From Acidobacteriota bacterium (GTDB lineage: Bacteria > Acidobacteriota > Terriglobia > Terriglobales > Acidobacteriaceae): 32,870 nucleotides of DNA. The notes under the pieces were generated by a model. The model was given only the letters and a program-made list of their open reading frames with translations. It searched no databases and had not been told where the DNA came from. Below, in pieces: positions 7,420 to 15,584 of this stretch. The stretch lies in contig QHZY01000067.1 in assembly GCA_003224855.1 (NCBI GenBank), positions 1-32,870 on the forward strand, given 5' to 3'. Positions within the stretch are counted from its first letter, which is position 1; every line of letters begins with the position of its first letter. A program made the position numbers and the translations under genes.

Positions 7420-9231
7420 TTGAAACTGCCTATCCCAAATCGGATCCCTGTGTTGTATGTAATTCTGGGCGTGTTGCTTCTTATCAGCAGCGTGCCCATG
7501 TATTTCTACTCGGAACGGGTGGAATCGATCAATCGCGAACGGCTGATCACCAACGAGCGGCTGCTGCAGAACACCGTCACACGCTCGCTGGCGGATGACA
7601 TCGCGCAACACCAGCAATCGTTGCGGCTGATGCTGGCAAACTTATCGTCAGCCGTCCAGGTCGCCAGCGGGAATGACATTAACGCCGAGCATGTGCAGGC
7701 GCCCGAACTGCGCGCCCTGCTTGAGACATTTGTTTCCTCGTCGAGCGATCTGGCTTACGCCACTCTGCTGAATTCTGAAGCCAAAGGCATTTCCGCAGGT
7801 CGCATCGCGCCCGATGAATTTCTGCAGCGGGAAATGGAACATGCCTATAACGCGGCCCGCGAAGGCCGTGCTTACAGTGGCGAGGCGCTGGTAGTGGGCA
7901 GCGGAAAATCATCTCGCACCGTGATGCTGGTCAGCGCGCCCATTATGTACGCCGGGCGCTTTCTAGGCATGATTGCGGCGGTTGAGGACATGCAGTTCCT
8001 GATTCGCCGTCTGCAGGAAGTCAGCCGCGGTGGCCTTACGCCTTATGTCATTGACGGCCGCGGCCGGCTGGTCGCCGCCGCCAGCAGCGACTACGCAACT
8101 GGTCAGGACATGACCAATCTCGAAATTGTTCGCGCCTTTGAGCAGGACGGAAAAACACAGTTCGTAGCCGCCACTCACGAATTCGACCTGACTGATGGCA
8201 AAAAGAACACCGCCATGTTGGGGACGTATTGCCGTGTCAACACTCTCGACTGGGCGGTGATCGTTCAGAAGCCCCGCAATGAAGCCTATCGGGGCGTGTA
8301 TGAGATGCAGCGCACTGCCCGCCTTCTGGCATTGCTGGCGGTGCTGCTCAGCATCGGCATAAGTATTTTTGCGGCGCGACGGATCACCAATCCTCTTGAA
8401 GTGCTGACCGAGTCAAGTCGCGCCATTGCGCGCGGCGATTTCAGCCAGCGGGTGCAATTGAAGAGCCGCACCGAAATCGGCGAACTGGCTGAGACCTTCA
8501 ACGTCATGTCGGAGGAACTCGAACAGTACGTTGAAGATCTGAAGCGAGCGGCAAACGAAAATCGCGATCTGTTCATGGGCTCGATCCAGATGCTGGCGGG
8601 CGCAGTCGACGAAAAGGACCCCTACACGCGAGGCCACTCCGACCGCGTGACCCGCTACTCGGTGATGATCGCGCGCGAGATGAAGCTGGAAGAAGAGTTC
8701 GTGGAGATTGTACGCATTTCCGCGCAGCTGCACGATGTCGGTAAGATCGGTATTGAGGACAGAATTCTCAAGAAGCCGGGTGCGCTCACACCGGAAGAGT
8801 TTGACGTGATGAAGACGCATACCAGCAAGGGCGCGAACATTCTGCGCCCGGTTGCTCACCTCAAAGACATGATTCCCGGCATTGAACTGCACCACGAATC
8901 GCTCGACGGGCGGGGATATCCCCACGGCCTCAAGTCGGACCAGATTCCCTTGCTGCCGCGCATCATCGCGGTGGCAGACACTTTCGATGCGCTCACCACA
9001 AACCGGCCTTACCAGCAGGCACGTAGCGGGGCGGATGCCCTGAAAGTAATTCACACTCTTTCCGGCAAGCGGCTCGATCCTACCGCGGTAGTCGCTTTAA
9101 ATGTGATATATGACCGCGGCGAAATCCGCATTCCCCAGCAGATCATGCCCATGCCGGTCGCAGCCTGTGCGGAAATCGCTCAGCCAGAAGCTGTTCGCGC
9201 AGCTGCCGCAGGCGAAGTCGCACCAGCCTGA
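7420..9231 (+). CDS. Membrane HD-GYP phosphodiesterase with extracytoplasmic sensor and HAMP domains
   Basis: The 603 residues are laid out as a sensor. TM1 lies at about 10-30, an extracytoplasmic Cache-like domain at about 35-290, TM2 at about 301-320, and a HAMP domain at about 320-375. An HD-GYP domain follows at about 385-565. Catalytic motifs are intact: HD at 438-439 with VGKIG, HHE at 491-493, and GRGYP at 497-501. HD-GYP enzymes break down cyclic di-GMP (some break down cGAMP) in response to the attached sensor. The start is TTG 7420, since no ATG precedes TM1 in frame. Two PilZ genes in the window (13602 and 27441) are possible readers of the same signal, but they are not adjacent. 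Confidence 0.92.
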   Translation: MKLPIPNRIPVLYVILGVLLLISSVPMYFYSERVESINRERLITNERLLQNTVTRSLADDIAQHQQSLRLMLANLSSAVQVASGNDINAEHVQAPELRALLETFVSSSSDLAYATLLNSEAKGISAGRIAPDEFLQREMEHAYNAAREGRAYSGEALVVGSGKSSRTVMLVSAPIMYAGRFLGMIAAVEDMQFLIRRLQEVSRGGLTPYVIDGRGRLVAAASSDYATGQDMTNLEIVRAFEQDGKTQFVAATHEFDLTDGKKNTAMLGTYCRVNTLDWAVIVQKPRNEAYRGVYEMQRTARLLALLAVLLSIGISIFAARRITNPLEVLTESSRAIARGDFSQRVQLKSRTEIGELAETFNVMSEELEQYVEDLKRAANENRDLFMGSIQMLAGAVDEKDPYTRGHSDRVTRYSVMIAREMKLEEEFVEIVRISAQLHDVGKIGIEDRILKKPGALTPEEFDVMKTHTSKGANILRPVAHLKDMIPGIELHHESLDGRGYPHGLKSDQIPLLPRIIAVADTFDALTTNRPYQQARSGADALKVIHTLSGKRLDPTAVVALNVIYDRGEIRIPQQIMPMPVAACAEIAQPEAVRAAAAGEVAPA

Positions 9232-9290
9232 GCCGGCCATGCCTTGTTTTTGACTGCCGCTTCGCTCCCGACCTCATGCTGCTGCGCCGA

Positions 9291-9296
9291 TATAAT
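9291..9296 (+). promoter_or_regulatory. Perfect -10 hexamer close to the ftsY start
   Basis: TATAAT ends eight bases before the ftsY ATG at 9305. If it is used, transcription would begin at about 9303 and the message would be almost leaderless. The best -35 at 17 bases spacing is only CCGACC (9268-9273). A short GAGG at 9298-9301 would serve a longer read-through message instead. Confidence 0.4.
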
Positions 9297-9304
9297 TGAG
9301 GTGC

Positions 9305-10261
9305 ATGATTCAAACTCTGTTCGGCAGCCTGGACGAAAAAGAGAAGCCAAGTTTTCTCGAGCGCATGAAAGAAGCTGTAACGCGCACCCGCGAGAGCTTG
9401 AGCGAGCGGATCGAGGAAGTTGTCGCGTTCACCAAAGAAATCGATCGCTCTACGCTCGACGACCTGGAGGCGATCCTGATCGGCGCGGATCTGGGCACGA
9501 CCACCACTCAAGAAGTTCTGCAGAAACTGCGAGAAAAGGCCGACCGCAAGCAGATCAAAGACGTAGCTGAGCTGAAGCGATTGCTCAAAGAAGAACTGCT
9601 GCAAATTATCAGTGCCGCCGCTAGCCGCCCGCTCGTCAAGGTAGATGGAACCCCGGAGGTGATACTCGTAGTCGGCGTAAACGGTACCGGCAAGACCACC
9701 ACTATCGGAAAGCTGGCGCAGGTATTCCGCTCCCAGGGCAAGACGGTTTTATTGTGCGCTGCGGATACCTTCCGCGCTGCGGCCATTGATCAGCTCGAGA
9801 TATGGGGCCAGCGCACAGGCACGGAAGTGATTCGCACCAAGCCGGGAGGCGATCCGGCAGCTGTGCTTTTTGATGCCCTGCAGGCGGCGACCGCGCGCCA
9901 TACGGATTTCGTGATTGTCGATACTGCCGGACGCCTGCACACCAAAGCCAACCTGATGGCCGAACTTGAAAAGATGCGGAGGGCCGCGCAGCGCATTATT
10001 CCGGGCGCTCCGCACGAGACATTGCTGGTGATGGACGCGACCACTGGCCAGAACGGGCTGCAGCAGGCGAGACTGTTTACGCAGTCGGCAGGCGTGACCG
10101 GAATCGCTTTGACCAAGCTCGACGGCACTGCAAAAGGAGGAGTGGTGGTCGCGATCTCGCGCGAACTTGGGCTTCCTGTGCGGTACGTTGGCGTGGGTGA
10201 GAAACTGGGCGACTTGCTTCCGTTCGACGCCAGAGACTTCGTGGATTCGCTGTTCGAATAA
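9305..10261 (+). CDS. ftsY: Signal recognition particle receptor FtsY
   Basis: FtsY is the SRP receptor GTPase that docks ribosome-nascent chain complexes at the inner membrane. The 318 residues contain the helical N domain (about 20-105) and the G domain, with GVNGTGKT at 124-131, DTAGR at 206-210 and TKLDG from 270. The C-terminal GVGEKLGDLLPFDARDFVDSLF is also typical. The acidic N-terminal extension seen in E. coli is absent, as in many bacteria. ATG 9305 is chosen; a TTG at 9296 would add three residues. It is followed after nine bases by ribD in the same direction. Confidence 0.96.
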   Translation: MIQTLFGSLDEKEKPSFLERMKEAVTRTRESLSERIEEVVAFTKEIDRSTLDDLEAILIGADLGTTTTQEVLQKLREKADRKQIKDVAELKRLLKEELLQIISAAASRPLVKVDGTPEVILVVGVNGTGKTTTIGKLAQVFRSQGKTVLLCAADTFRAAAIDQLEIWGQRTGTEVIRTKPGGDPAAVLFDALQAATARHTDFVIVDTAGRLHTKANLMAELEKMRRAAQRIIPGAPHETLLVMDATTGQNGLQQARLFTQSAGVTGIALTKLDGTAKGGVVVAISRELGLPVRYVGVGEKLGDLLPFDARDFVDSLFE

Positions 10262-10270
10262 TCTGCAACC

Positions 10271-11389
10271 TTGAATACATCAGTTCAGTTTGATGAGGGG
10301 CTTGTCCGCCGCGCCCTCGACCTCGCTCGCCAGGGCATTGGTTTAGCTTCGCCGAATCCCTATGTCGGCGCGGTTCTCGTTGATTCAAACGGAACTGTGG
10401 TCGGCGAAGGTGTGCACACCTATGCTGGTATAAAGCACGCCGAGGTTCTTGCGCTCGAGCAGGCAGGTGAGTTCGCCAGGGGCGCAACACTCTACATCAA
10501 CTTTGAGCCTTGCTGTCACCAGGGTCGCACCGGCCCCTGCGCGGACGCCCTTATCAAAGCCGGCATAAAGCGCGTGGTGGCCTGCATGATGGACCCGAAT
10601 CCGGCTGTTTCCGGCCGAGGATTTCATCGGTTGCGTGATGCCGGCATTGAAGTAAGCGTCGGAATCTTTGAGGCTGAAGCCAGAGCACTTAATGAAGGGT
10701 TTGCGAAATACATCCGTACTGGCGAACCGCTGATCACCTTGAAATCGGCCATGACGCTCGATGGCAAGATTGCTCCTGCTGAACCCGGGCCATATCACAT
10801 TACCGGTGACGCCGCCCGCGTCCATGTACAACAACTACGCCATCAGAGTGACGCGATCCTGGCCGGGATTGGAACAGTTCTGGCCGATGACCCTCTGCTG
10901 ACCGACCGCAGCGGGTTGTCGCGCCGTCGTCCGTTGTTGCGAGTGGTACTCGATTCCCATTTACGTTTGCCGCTGGAATCGCGGCTGCTGAAAACGGTCG
11001 CGAACGACGTTCTCATTTTTTATTCGTTGGGTAACGAGCAACGGGCGGACATGCTGCACGCACGCGGCGCATGTCTGGACAAGGTTCCAGTCGCCCATGG
11101 GATGCTTGATATCCGCGCAGTGATGCGCAAGCTGAGCGAATTGCAGATTACGAGCCTGCTGGTTGAAGGCGGCTCGCGCGTGAATACCGCTTTTCTCTCG
11201 AGCGGACTGGTGGACAAAGTGTTCCTCTACTACGCTCCGAAGATCCTCGGGCGGGGTGTTCCTTTTGTTGAAAACGACATTCAGTCGCAATTCGCCGAAA
11301 AGCTGAGTTCGGCAAAACTTCATCAGTTCGGGGAAGATTTCGCGATCGAAGGCTATGTTCGCGACCCGTACGCCGTGAGATCCCCTTAG
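10271..11389 (+). CDS. ribD: Bifunctional pyrimidine deaminase/reductase RibD
   Basis: RibD carries out the deamination and side-chain reduction steps of riboflavin synthesis. The N-terminal zinc deaminase domain has H56-A-E58 and the pair C81 and C90 in EPCCHQGRTGPC, the expected spacing. The C-terminal DHFR-like reductase domain (about 150-365) has LKSAMTLDGKIA, GIGTVLADDP and LLVEGGSRVN. The length of 372 residues is normal. The start is TTG 10271, the only start codon before the conserved region. ribE follows 53 bases later, so both are probably one transcription unit. No FMN riboswitch is visible upstream, where only nine bases separate it from ftsY. Confidence 0.95.
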   Translation: MNTSVQFDEGLVRRALDLARQGIGLASPNPYVGAVLVDSNGTVVGEGVHTYAGIKHAEVLALEQAGEFARGATLYINFEPCCHQGRTGPCADALIKAGIKRVVACMMDPNPAVSGRGFHRLRDAGIEVSVGIFEAEARALNEGFAKYIRTGEPLITLKSAMTLDGKIAPAEPGPYHITGDAARVHVQQLRHQSDAILAGIGTVLADDPLLTDRSGLSRRRPLLRVVLDSHLRLPLESRLLKTVANDVLIFYSLGNEQRADMLHARGACLDKVPVAHGMLDIRAVMRKLSELQITSLLVEGGSRVNTAFLSSGLVDKVFLYYAPKILGRGVPFVENDIQSQFAEKLSSAKLHQFGEDFAIEGYVRDPYAVRSP

Positions 11390-11442
11390 GTGCTCCCTCC
11401 CGTTGCTTCGTGCCCCTCGCGGTCAGCGATATCATAGGTGCC

Positions 11443-12099
11443 ATGTTTACCGGGCTGATCGAGGAAGTTGGAACCGTAGCCAGCGTGAAGAATGCGAAGC
11501 AGTCGCACAAGCTTAGGATTACGAGTTCTGAACTGATCAAAGAATTGAAAGTTGGAGACAGCATCGCGGTAAGCGGGGTGTGCCTGACTGCGGTAAGCGT
11601 GGATCGGGCATCATTCGAAGCTGATCTGGCGCAGGAAACCTTGTATCGGACGTCGTTCTCGCGCATAAGAGCCGGCGCATTGGTAAACCTTGAGCTGCCG
11701 ATGCGCGCCAACGCTCGCCTGGGTGGACATATCGTGCAGGGCCATGTGGATGGTACCGGGAAATTTCTGAGCCTGGATGCTATCGCTGAGGGCCAGGATT
11801 CCTGGCTGCGGATTGAAGTCCCTCACGGCCTCGAAAAGTACGTCATCGCCAAGGGCTCATTGAGTGTGGAGGGAATCAGCCTGACGGTAGCGAAAATCGC
11901 AGGTCAGGAAGTGACCATCGCGGTGATTCCGCACACTGCGGAAGCTACTAATCTCAAGTCGTTGAGGCCCGGCGATCCGGTCAATCTGGAGGTTGACGTG
12001 ATCGCAAAGTATGTAGAAAAAATGATTGCCGGAAAAACGATCGTGCCCACGGAACAAAGTTCTTTGACCATCGAAAAGCTGGTGCGGGAAGGTTTCTAA
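11443..12099 (+). CDS. ribE: Riboflavin synthase alpha subunit
   Basis: Riboflavin synthase dismutates two molecules of 6,7-dimethyl-8-ribityllumazine to riboflavin. The 218-residue protein shows the two tandem lumazine-binding barrels: MFTGLIEEVG with SIAVSGVCLT in the first, and GHIVQGHVDGTG with SLSVEGISLTV in the second. ATG 11443 gives the canonical MFTGLIEE start; the 11 in-frame codons upstream are not conserved. The stop codon overlaps the stop of the convergent mlaF-type gene (12096-12099). No intrinsic terminator separates them. Confidence 0.96.
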   Translation: MFTGLIEEVGTVASVKNAKQSHKLRITSSELIKELKVGDSIAVSGVCLTAVSVDRASFEADLAQETLYRTSFSRIRAGALVNLELPMRANARLGGHIVQGHVDGTGKFLSLDAIAEGQDSWLRIEVPHGLEKYVIAKGSLSVEGISLTVAKIAGQEVTIAVIPHTAEATNLKSLRPGDPVNLEVDVIAKYVEKMIAGKTIVPTEQSSLTIEKLVREGF

Positions 12100-12902
12100 A
12101 TCTTCAGCTCATCCAATTCCAGAAACTCGCGCACAATGGGCTCTTCGCATTGCTCCATCTCAGGATAAGTTCCAAAGAATAGAACCCGCGCGTCATGCAG
12201 AAACACCACTCGATCAGCCAGCTTGCGGGCCAGCCGCATGTCATGGGTGACGACCACGCTGGTGAGGTGCAGCTGCAACTTCAGGCGCTTGATGAGATCG
12301 CCCAGCAATTGAGCCATCAGCGGATCAACCATGGTGGTGGGTTCGTCATACAGAACGCATTCCGGTTGAGCGGCCAGGGCGCGCGCAATTGCGACCGAAC
12401 GCTTCATGCCGGTAGAGAGCTCGGCGGGAAACAGGTCACGCATCGGCTTCACGCCGACCATGTCAAGCAGGCCATCGACGATCTGGAAAATCTGTTCTTC
12501 GCTAAGCTCGCGGCGCTCGCGCAGTGGAAACGCCACATTTTCACCCACGGTAAGGGAATCGAACAGCGCGCCGTTTTGAAACACCATGGTCACTTTTTTG
12601 CGAATGCGCTCCAGTTCCTGATTGTCGTAATCGGTGATGTCTTCAAATGCAACGATGACGCGCCCGGAGTCCGGCTTTAGAAAGCCCATGATGTGGTGCA
12701 GAGAAACCGACTTGCCGACGCCGCTGCGCCCCAGGATGCAGACGGTCTCTCCCGGCATCACGTCGAAGCTGACGTCTGTCAGGACGTGATTGTCGCCGAA
12801 GGCCTTGCTGACGTGGCGGAAGTCGATGTAGGGCGCCCCTTTATGGCCATTTTCGTTGGCTTCCGGCTGCTGAGGTGTCGCGCTCACGGGTTCATAATAC
12901 AC
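12096..12902 (-). CDS. mlaF: MlaF-type ABC transporter ATP-binding protein
   Basis: A 268-residue ABC ATPase. Walker A GRSGVGKS is at 58-65, and the Q-loop element FQNGALFDSLTV characteristic of MlaF/Ttg2A proteins is at 108-119. Signature LSTGM is at 162-166 and Walker B VLYDEP precedes TTMVDP, a slightly unusual D-loop. MlaF energises lipid transport between outer and inner membranes with MlaE and MlaD, but neither partner is in the window. The GTG start at 12902 overlaps the mobA stop by 11 bases. GTG 12887 is an alternative, and neither has a clear ribosome binding site. It is probably co-transcribed from mobA. Confidence 0.85.
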   Translation of the reverse strand: MYYEPVSATPQQPEANENGHKGAPYIDFRHVSKAFGDNHVLTDVSFDVMPGETVCILGRSGVGKSVSLHHIMGFLKPDSGRVIVAFEDITDYDNQELERIRKKVTMVFQNGALFDSLTVGENVAFPLRERRELSEEQIFQIVDGLLDMVGVKPMRDLFPAELSTGMKRSVAIARALAAQPECVLYDEPTTMVDPLMAQLLGDLIKRLKLQLHLTSVVVTHDMRLARKLADRVVFLHDARVLFFGTYPEMEQCEEPIVREFLELDELKI

Positions 12903-13491
12903 TCTGAGATAAGCGGCCTTTCGCCTCAGTCCACTCGGAAGGTGTGTTCACATTCTCGAACAACGCGCCCGGAAAACCTGCTGTTTCCAGTTCCTTTTGA
13001 TCGGCGATTCGAGTCGGGACCTGATTGAATAAAGGGTCGATTTTATATCTGCCCTGCCGCAATGACTCCTCTGCCAATTCCGAAAATGCTTTTCGATAAA
13101 TCGCGCACAGCGGTTGCAGCCTGCCATTAACGCGCGGAACTGTCACCATGGCATCGCTGTGCTGTGAAATAGAGAGAAGAAATCTGAGCAGCGGTCCGGT
13201 CACGAATGGCAAATCGACCGCCAGCATCAGGTTGAGTTCTGTGTTGGAATTGTTCAGCGCCGCCTGGATTCCCGCAAGCGGTCCGCAATCAGGATAGGCA
13301 TCCTCAATCACGCTGCCGAAGCTCGAGAACTTCTGTTTTCCTCCCACGATGAAGACGCGCTCGCTGATCTCGCCGGCGACGGCGAGAGCGCGCTGAAGCA
13401 GTGTCTTTCCTTCAATCGCGAGTAAGGCCTTATCTGTTCCCATCCGGGAACTTTTGCCTCCGGCCAGAATAAAAACAGAAGCGTCATCCAT
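12892..13491 (-). CDS. mobA: Molybdenum cofactor guanylyltransferase MobA
   Basis: MobA attaches GMP to molybdopterin to form the guanine dinucleotide cofactor. The protein shows the nucleotidyltransferase signature FILAGGKSSRMGTDKALL at its start, then DAYPDCGPLAGIQAAL and the metal-binding region LAVDLPFV. The ATG at 13491 gives 199 residues beginning MDDASVFILAGG, the usual family start. In-frame ATGs at 13518 and 13551 would add 9 or 20 non-conserved residues and cannot be excluded. The 3' end overlaps the mlaF-type gene. No other molybdenum cofactor genes are nearby. Confidence 0.88.
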   Translation of the reverse strand: MDDASVFILAGGKSSRMGTDKALLAIEGKTLLQRALAVAGEISERVFIVGGKQKFSSFGSVIEDAYPDCGPLAGIQAALNNSNTELNLMLAVDLPFVTGPLLRFLLSISQHSDAMVTVPRVNGRLQPLCAIYRKAFSELAEESLRQGRYKIDPLFNQVPTRIADQKELETAGFPGALFENVNTPSEWTEAKGRLSQSVL

Positions 13492-13601
13492 TTCCGATTC
13501 GCTCGTAAATCTTGCCATTCCTGGACACGTCCAACTCGTTTCGTTATGCAAGACCTAAGAAGGTCTAAGGGAGAAGGTACACGAAAGTAACCTACCCAAT
13601 C

Positions 13602-14186
13602 ATGGGCAGAAATCAGATGATAGGCCCGTCCGGAGATCCCGGCCGGAACGCCACTATGCCCCAGAAGTTATTGGATGTTCTGATGTTAGGACGTTGTTCC
13701 CACGAGTTCTCATGGCCACGCCGTGCCGCCGACGGGGATTATTATCAGGTCTGCCTGGTGTGCGCCGCGGAATACAAATATGACTGGAAAACCATGCGCC
13801 GGACTGAGCGCGTGGAGAGTTCACCGGAAACTCCTTCCACCCGGCGTTCTCGCAGTCACGCAAAACGGCCGACCTGGGTGCCACGCGCCCGGCGCCTGAA
13901 ACTCGATACGCCGGTCCGCTATCGTGTCAAAAATCTCGGTAGCTGGCATGAGGGCACCATCGACAATCTCAGCCAGTCTGGCGTGCTGTTCAACGGCCCG
14001 CAAAACCTGCCGGCCAATACCCTGGTCGAGATGGTGTTTGAAATGCCGGAAGACATCTCCGGACAGAAAAACAGCACCGTTCTTTGTCAGGGGCGCGTAA
14101 TCCGTTCCAGGGACTCCGGCAAGCAGAAAGAAGATCAAGCCAGCCTGGCCGCCTCGATTCTGGACTACAAATTCCTGCGCTCGTAG
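13602..14186 (+). CDS. PilZ-domain protein with N-terminal Cys/His knuckle
   Basis: The 194-residue protein has two parts. Residues 32-62 contain C32-x-H34 and C51-x2-C54 around YYQVCLVC, a probable small zinc site. Residues of about 95-190 form a PilZ domain with PVRYR and the NLSQSG motif (122-127). PilZ domains bind cyclic di-GMP through an RxxxR motif together with (D/N)xSxxG. Here the second motif is present, but the first is degenerate (RARRLK), so ligand binding is uncertain. ATGs at 13617 and 13656 are alternative starts. It stands alone, divergent from mobA. The function is unknown. Confidence 0.75.
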   Translation: MGRNQMIGPSGDPGRNATMPQKLLDVLMLGRCSHEFSWPRRAADGDYYQVCLVCAAEYKYDWKTMRRTERVESSPETPSTRRSRSHAKRPTWVPRARRLKLDTPVRYRVKNLGSWHEGTIDNLSQSGVLFNGPQNLPANTLVEMVFEMPEDISGQKNSTVLCQGRVIRSRDSGKQKEDQASLAASILDYKFLRS

Positions 14187-14324
14187 TAACCGTATGAATA
14201 GCTTATAGTTGCGGCAGGGGAAACCGCTGAGTTGGCAGGTGCCGCCCTCAAAATTGCGTGGAAATTGCACACGCCGCGCATCTAAACTATCGGGAACGGG
14301 TTCTCACTCATCAGGAGCGATTCT

Positions 14325-15368
14325 ATGAAGGCCAAACTATACGTGTATCTGGGTGTGCTGCTGCTGTTGTTCAGCATGGGCATCGCCTGCAATAAAACTC
14401 CCAATGATGCACAAATCGGCAACGATGTTCAGAATAGGCTGAACGCCGACTCCGGTCTGCAAGGCAAACAGTTAAGCGTGCAGTCGGCCAACGGGACGGT
14501 CACGCTCTCCGGCAATGTCGCTAATGACGGCGAACGCGATGCCGCGGCGCGCTATGCGGCTTCGGTGTCTGGGGTGAAGCAGGTCATCAACAATCTGCAG
14601 GTGGCTCCGGCTGCGCCCGCAATCGCGGAAGCAACGCCCGAGTCAACACCGGAACGGGTGAAGCCGGCCCCGGCACGCGCGCGCAAGCGGGTTGTGAAGG
14701 AGCACCGAGCGGAGGCAAGCGAGCCCTCTAATTCCATGCCCCCGCCACCTCCGGCCAATACTGCTGAGAGCATTACGCCGACAGCGCCGGCTCCGCCACC
14801 GCCGCCGCAGAAGCTCACCATCCCCTCCGGTACAACCCTGGCGGTAAGGCTGGTTGACACGATCGATTCCGAACGTGCCCAACCCGGGCAAACCTTTCAT
14901 GCCACGCTCGATTCGCCGCTGGCGGTCGAGGGTGAAACTGCGGTGCCCGCCGGCTACGACGTCGAGGGCCACATAATCGACGTTAAGAGCGCCGGGAAAT
15001 TTGCCGGACAATCCGTGCTGGTACTGCAACTCGATCGTCTCAAGGTGGGCGAGAAGTATTACAACATCCAGACTGACCAGTTCCGGCGGCAGGGCTCTTC
15101 ACGCGGGAAGAACACGGCGGAAAAAGTCGGTGCAGGTGCTGGTATTGGCGCAATTATCGGGGCAATCGCCGGCGGAGGTAAGGGAGCTGCAATCGGCGCC
15201 GCTGCTGGCGGCGGTCTCGGCGGGGGCGTTCAAGCTGCAACCAAGGGCCAGCAAATCAAGCTGCCTTCCGAAACTGTGTTGAACTTTACGCTGCAGGGGC
15301 CAGTGACCGTGGTTGCGACCAATCGTGGGCCGAATGAAAACCGGCCCCGTCTGGGCGATTCTCAATAG
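14325..15368 (+). CDS. BON-domain lipoprotein with proline-rich linker and glycine-zipper region
   Basis: A 347-residue envelope protein. The N-terminus is a lipoprotein signal with lipobox GIAC (C22). A BON domain, thought to bind phospholipid, covers about 28-95 (ALTHOUGH short, it has SGLQGKQLSVQ and GTVTLSGNV). Then come a proline- and alanine-rich linker (about 96-165), a beta-rich domain, and a glycine-zipper stretch at about 265-305 (GAGAGIGAIIGAIAGG). It is probably anchored to the outer membrane and may stabilise the envelope. AGGAG lies nine bases before the ATG. A strong terminator follows the stop, so it is probably monocistronic. Confidence 0.8.
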   Translation: MKAKLYVYLGVLLLLFSMGIACNKTPNDAQIGNDVQNRLNADSGLQGKQLSVQSANGTVTLSGNVANDGERDAAARYAASVSGVKQVINNLQVAPAAPAIAEATPESTPERVKPAPARARKRVVKEHRAEASEPSNSMPPPPPANTAESITPTAPAPPPPPQKLTIPSGTTLAVRLVDTIDSERAQPGQTFHATLDSPLAVEGETAVPAGYDVEGHIIDVKSAGKFAGQSVLVLQLDRLKVGEKYYNIQTDQFRRQGSSRGKNTAEKVGAGAGIGAIIGAIAGGGKGAAIGAAAGGGLGGGVQAATKGQQIKLPSETVLNFTLQGPVTVVATNRGPNENRPRLGDSQ

Positions 15369-15374
15369 TCTGCT

Positions 15375-15404
15375 AAAAGGCCGGGCAGTTTTGCCCGGCC
15401 TTTT
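15375..15404 (+). terminator. Strong intrinsic terminator
   Basis: AAAAGGCCGGGCA, a GTTT loop and TGCCCGGCCTTTT form a 13-bp perfect stem, followed by TTTTCTTTTT. It ends the BON lipoprotein transcript and insulates the efflux operon downstream. Confidence 0.93.
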
Positions 15405-15584
15405 CTTTTTGACAATTCTTTACAGTCCAACCTCTTAGCGCCAATCATCGACAAAAAATTGAGCCTTTAGTCGGTTCGATACTCATCTAAAATTTGAGCG
15501 GTGAGCGGCAATCTTGTAATTTCTCATCGTTCATTTCTGATTTCTCGCTGGCTGTTCCCCGGTAAGTCTTAGTAGAGGGCTCCT

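Noticed and set aside
10255-10275. FMN riboswitch before ribD
   Set aside because: Only nine bases separate ftsY from ribD, and no RFN-like structure is visible.
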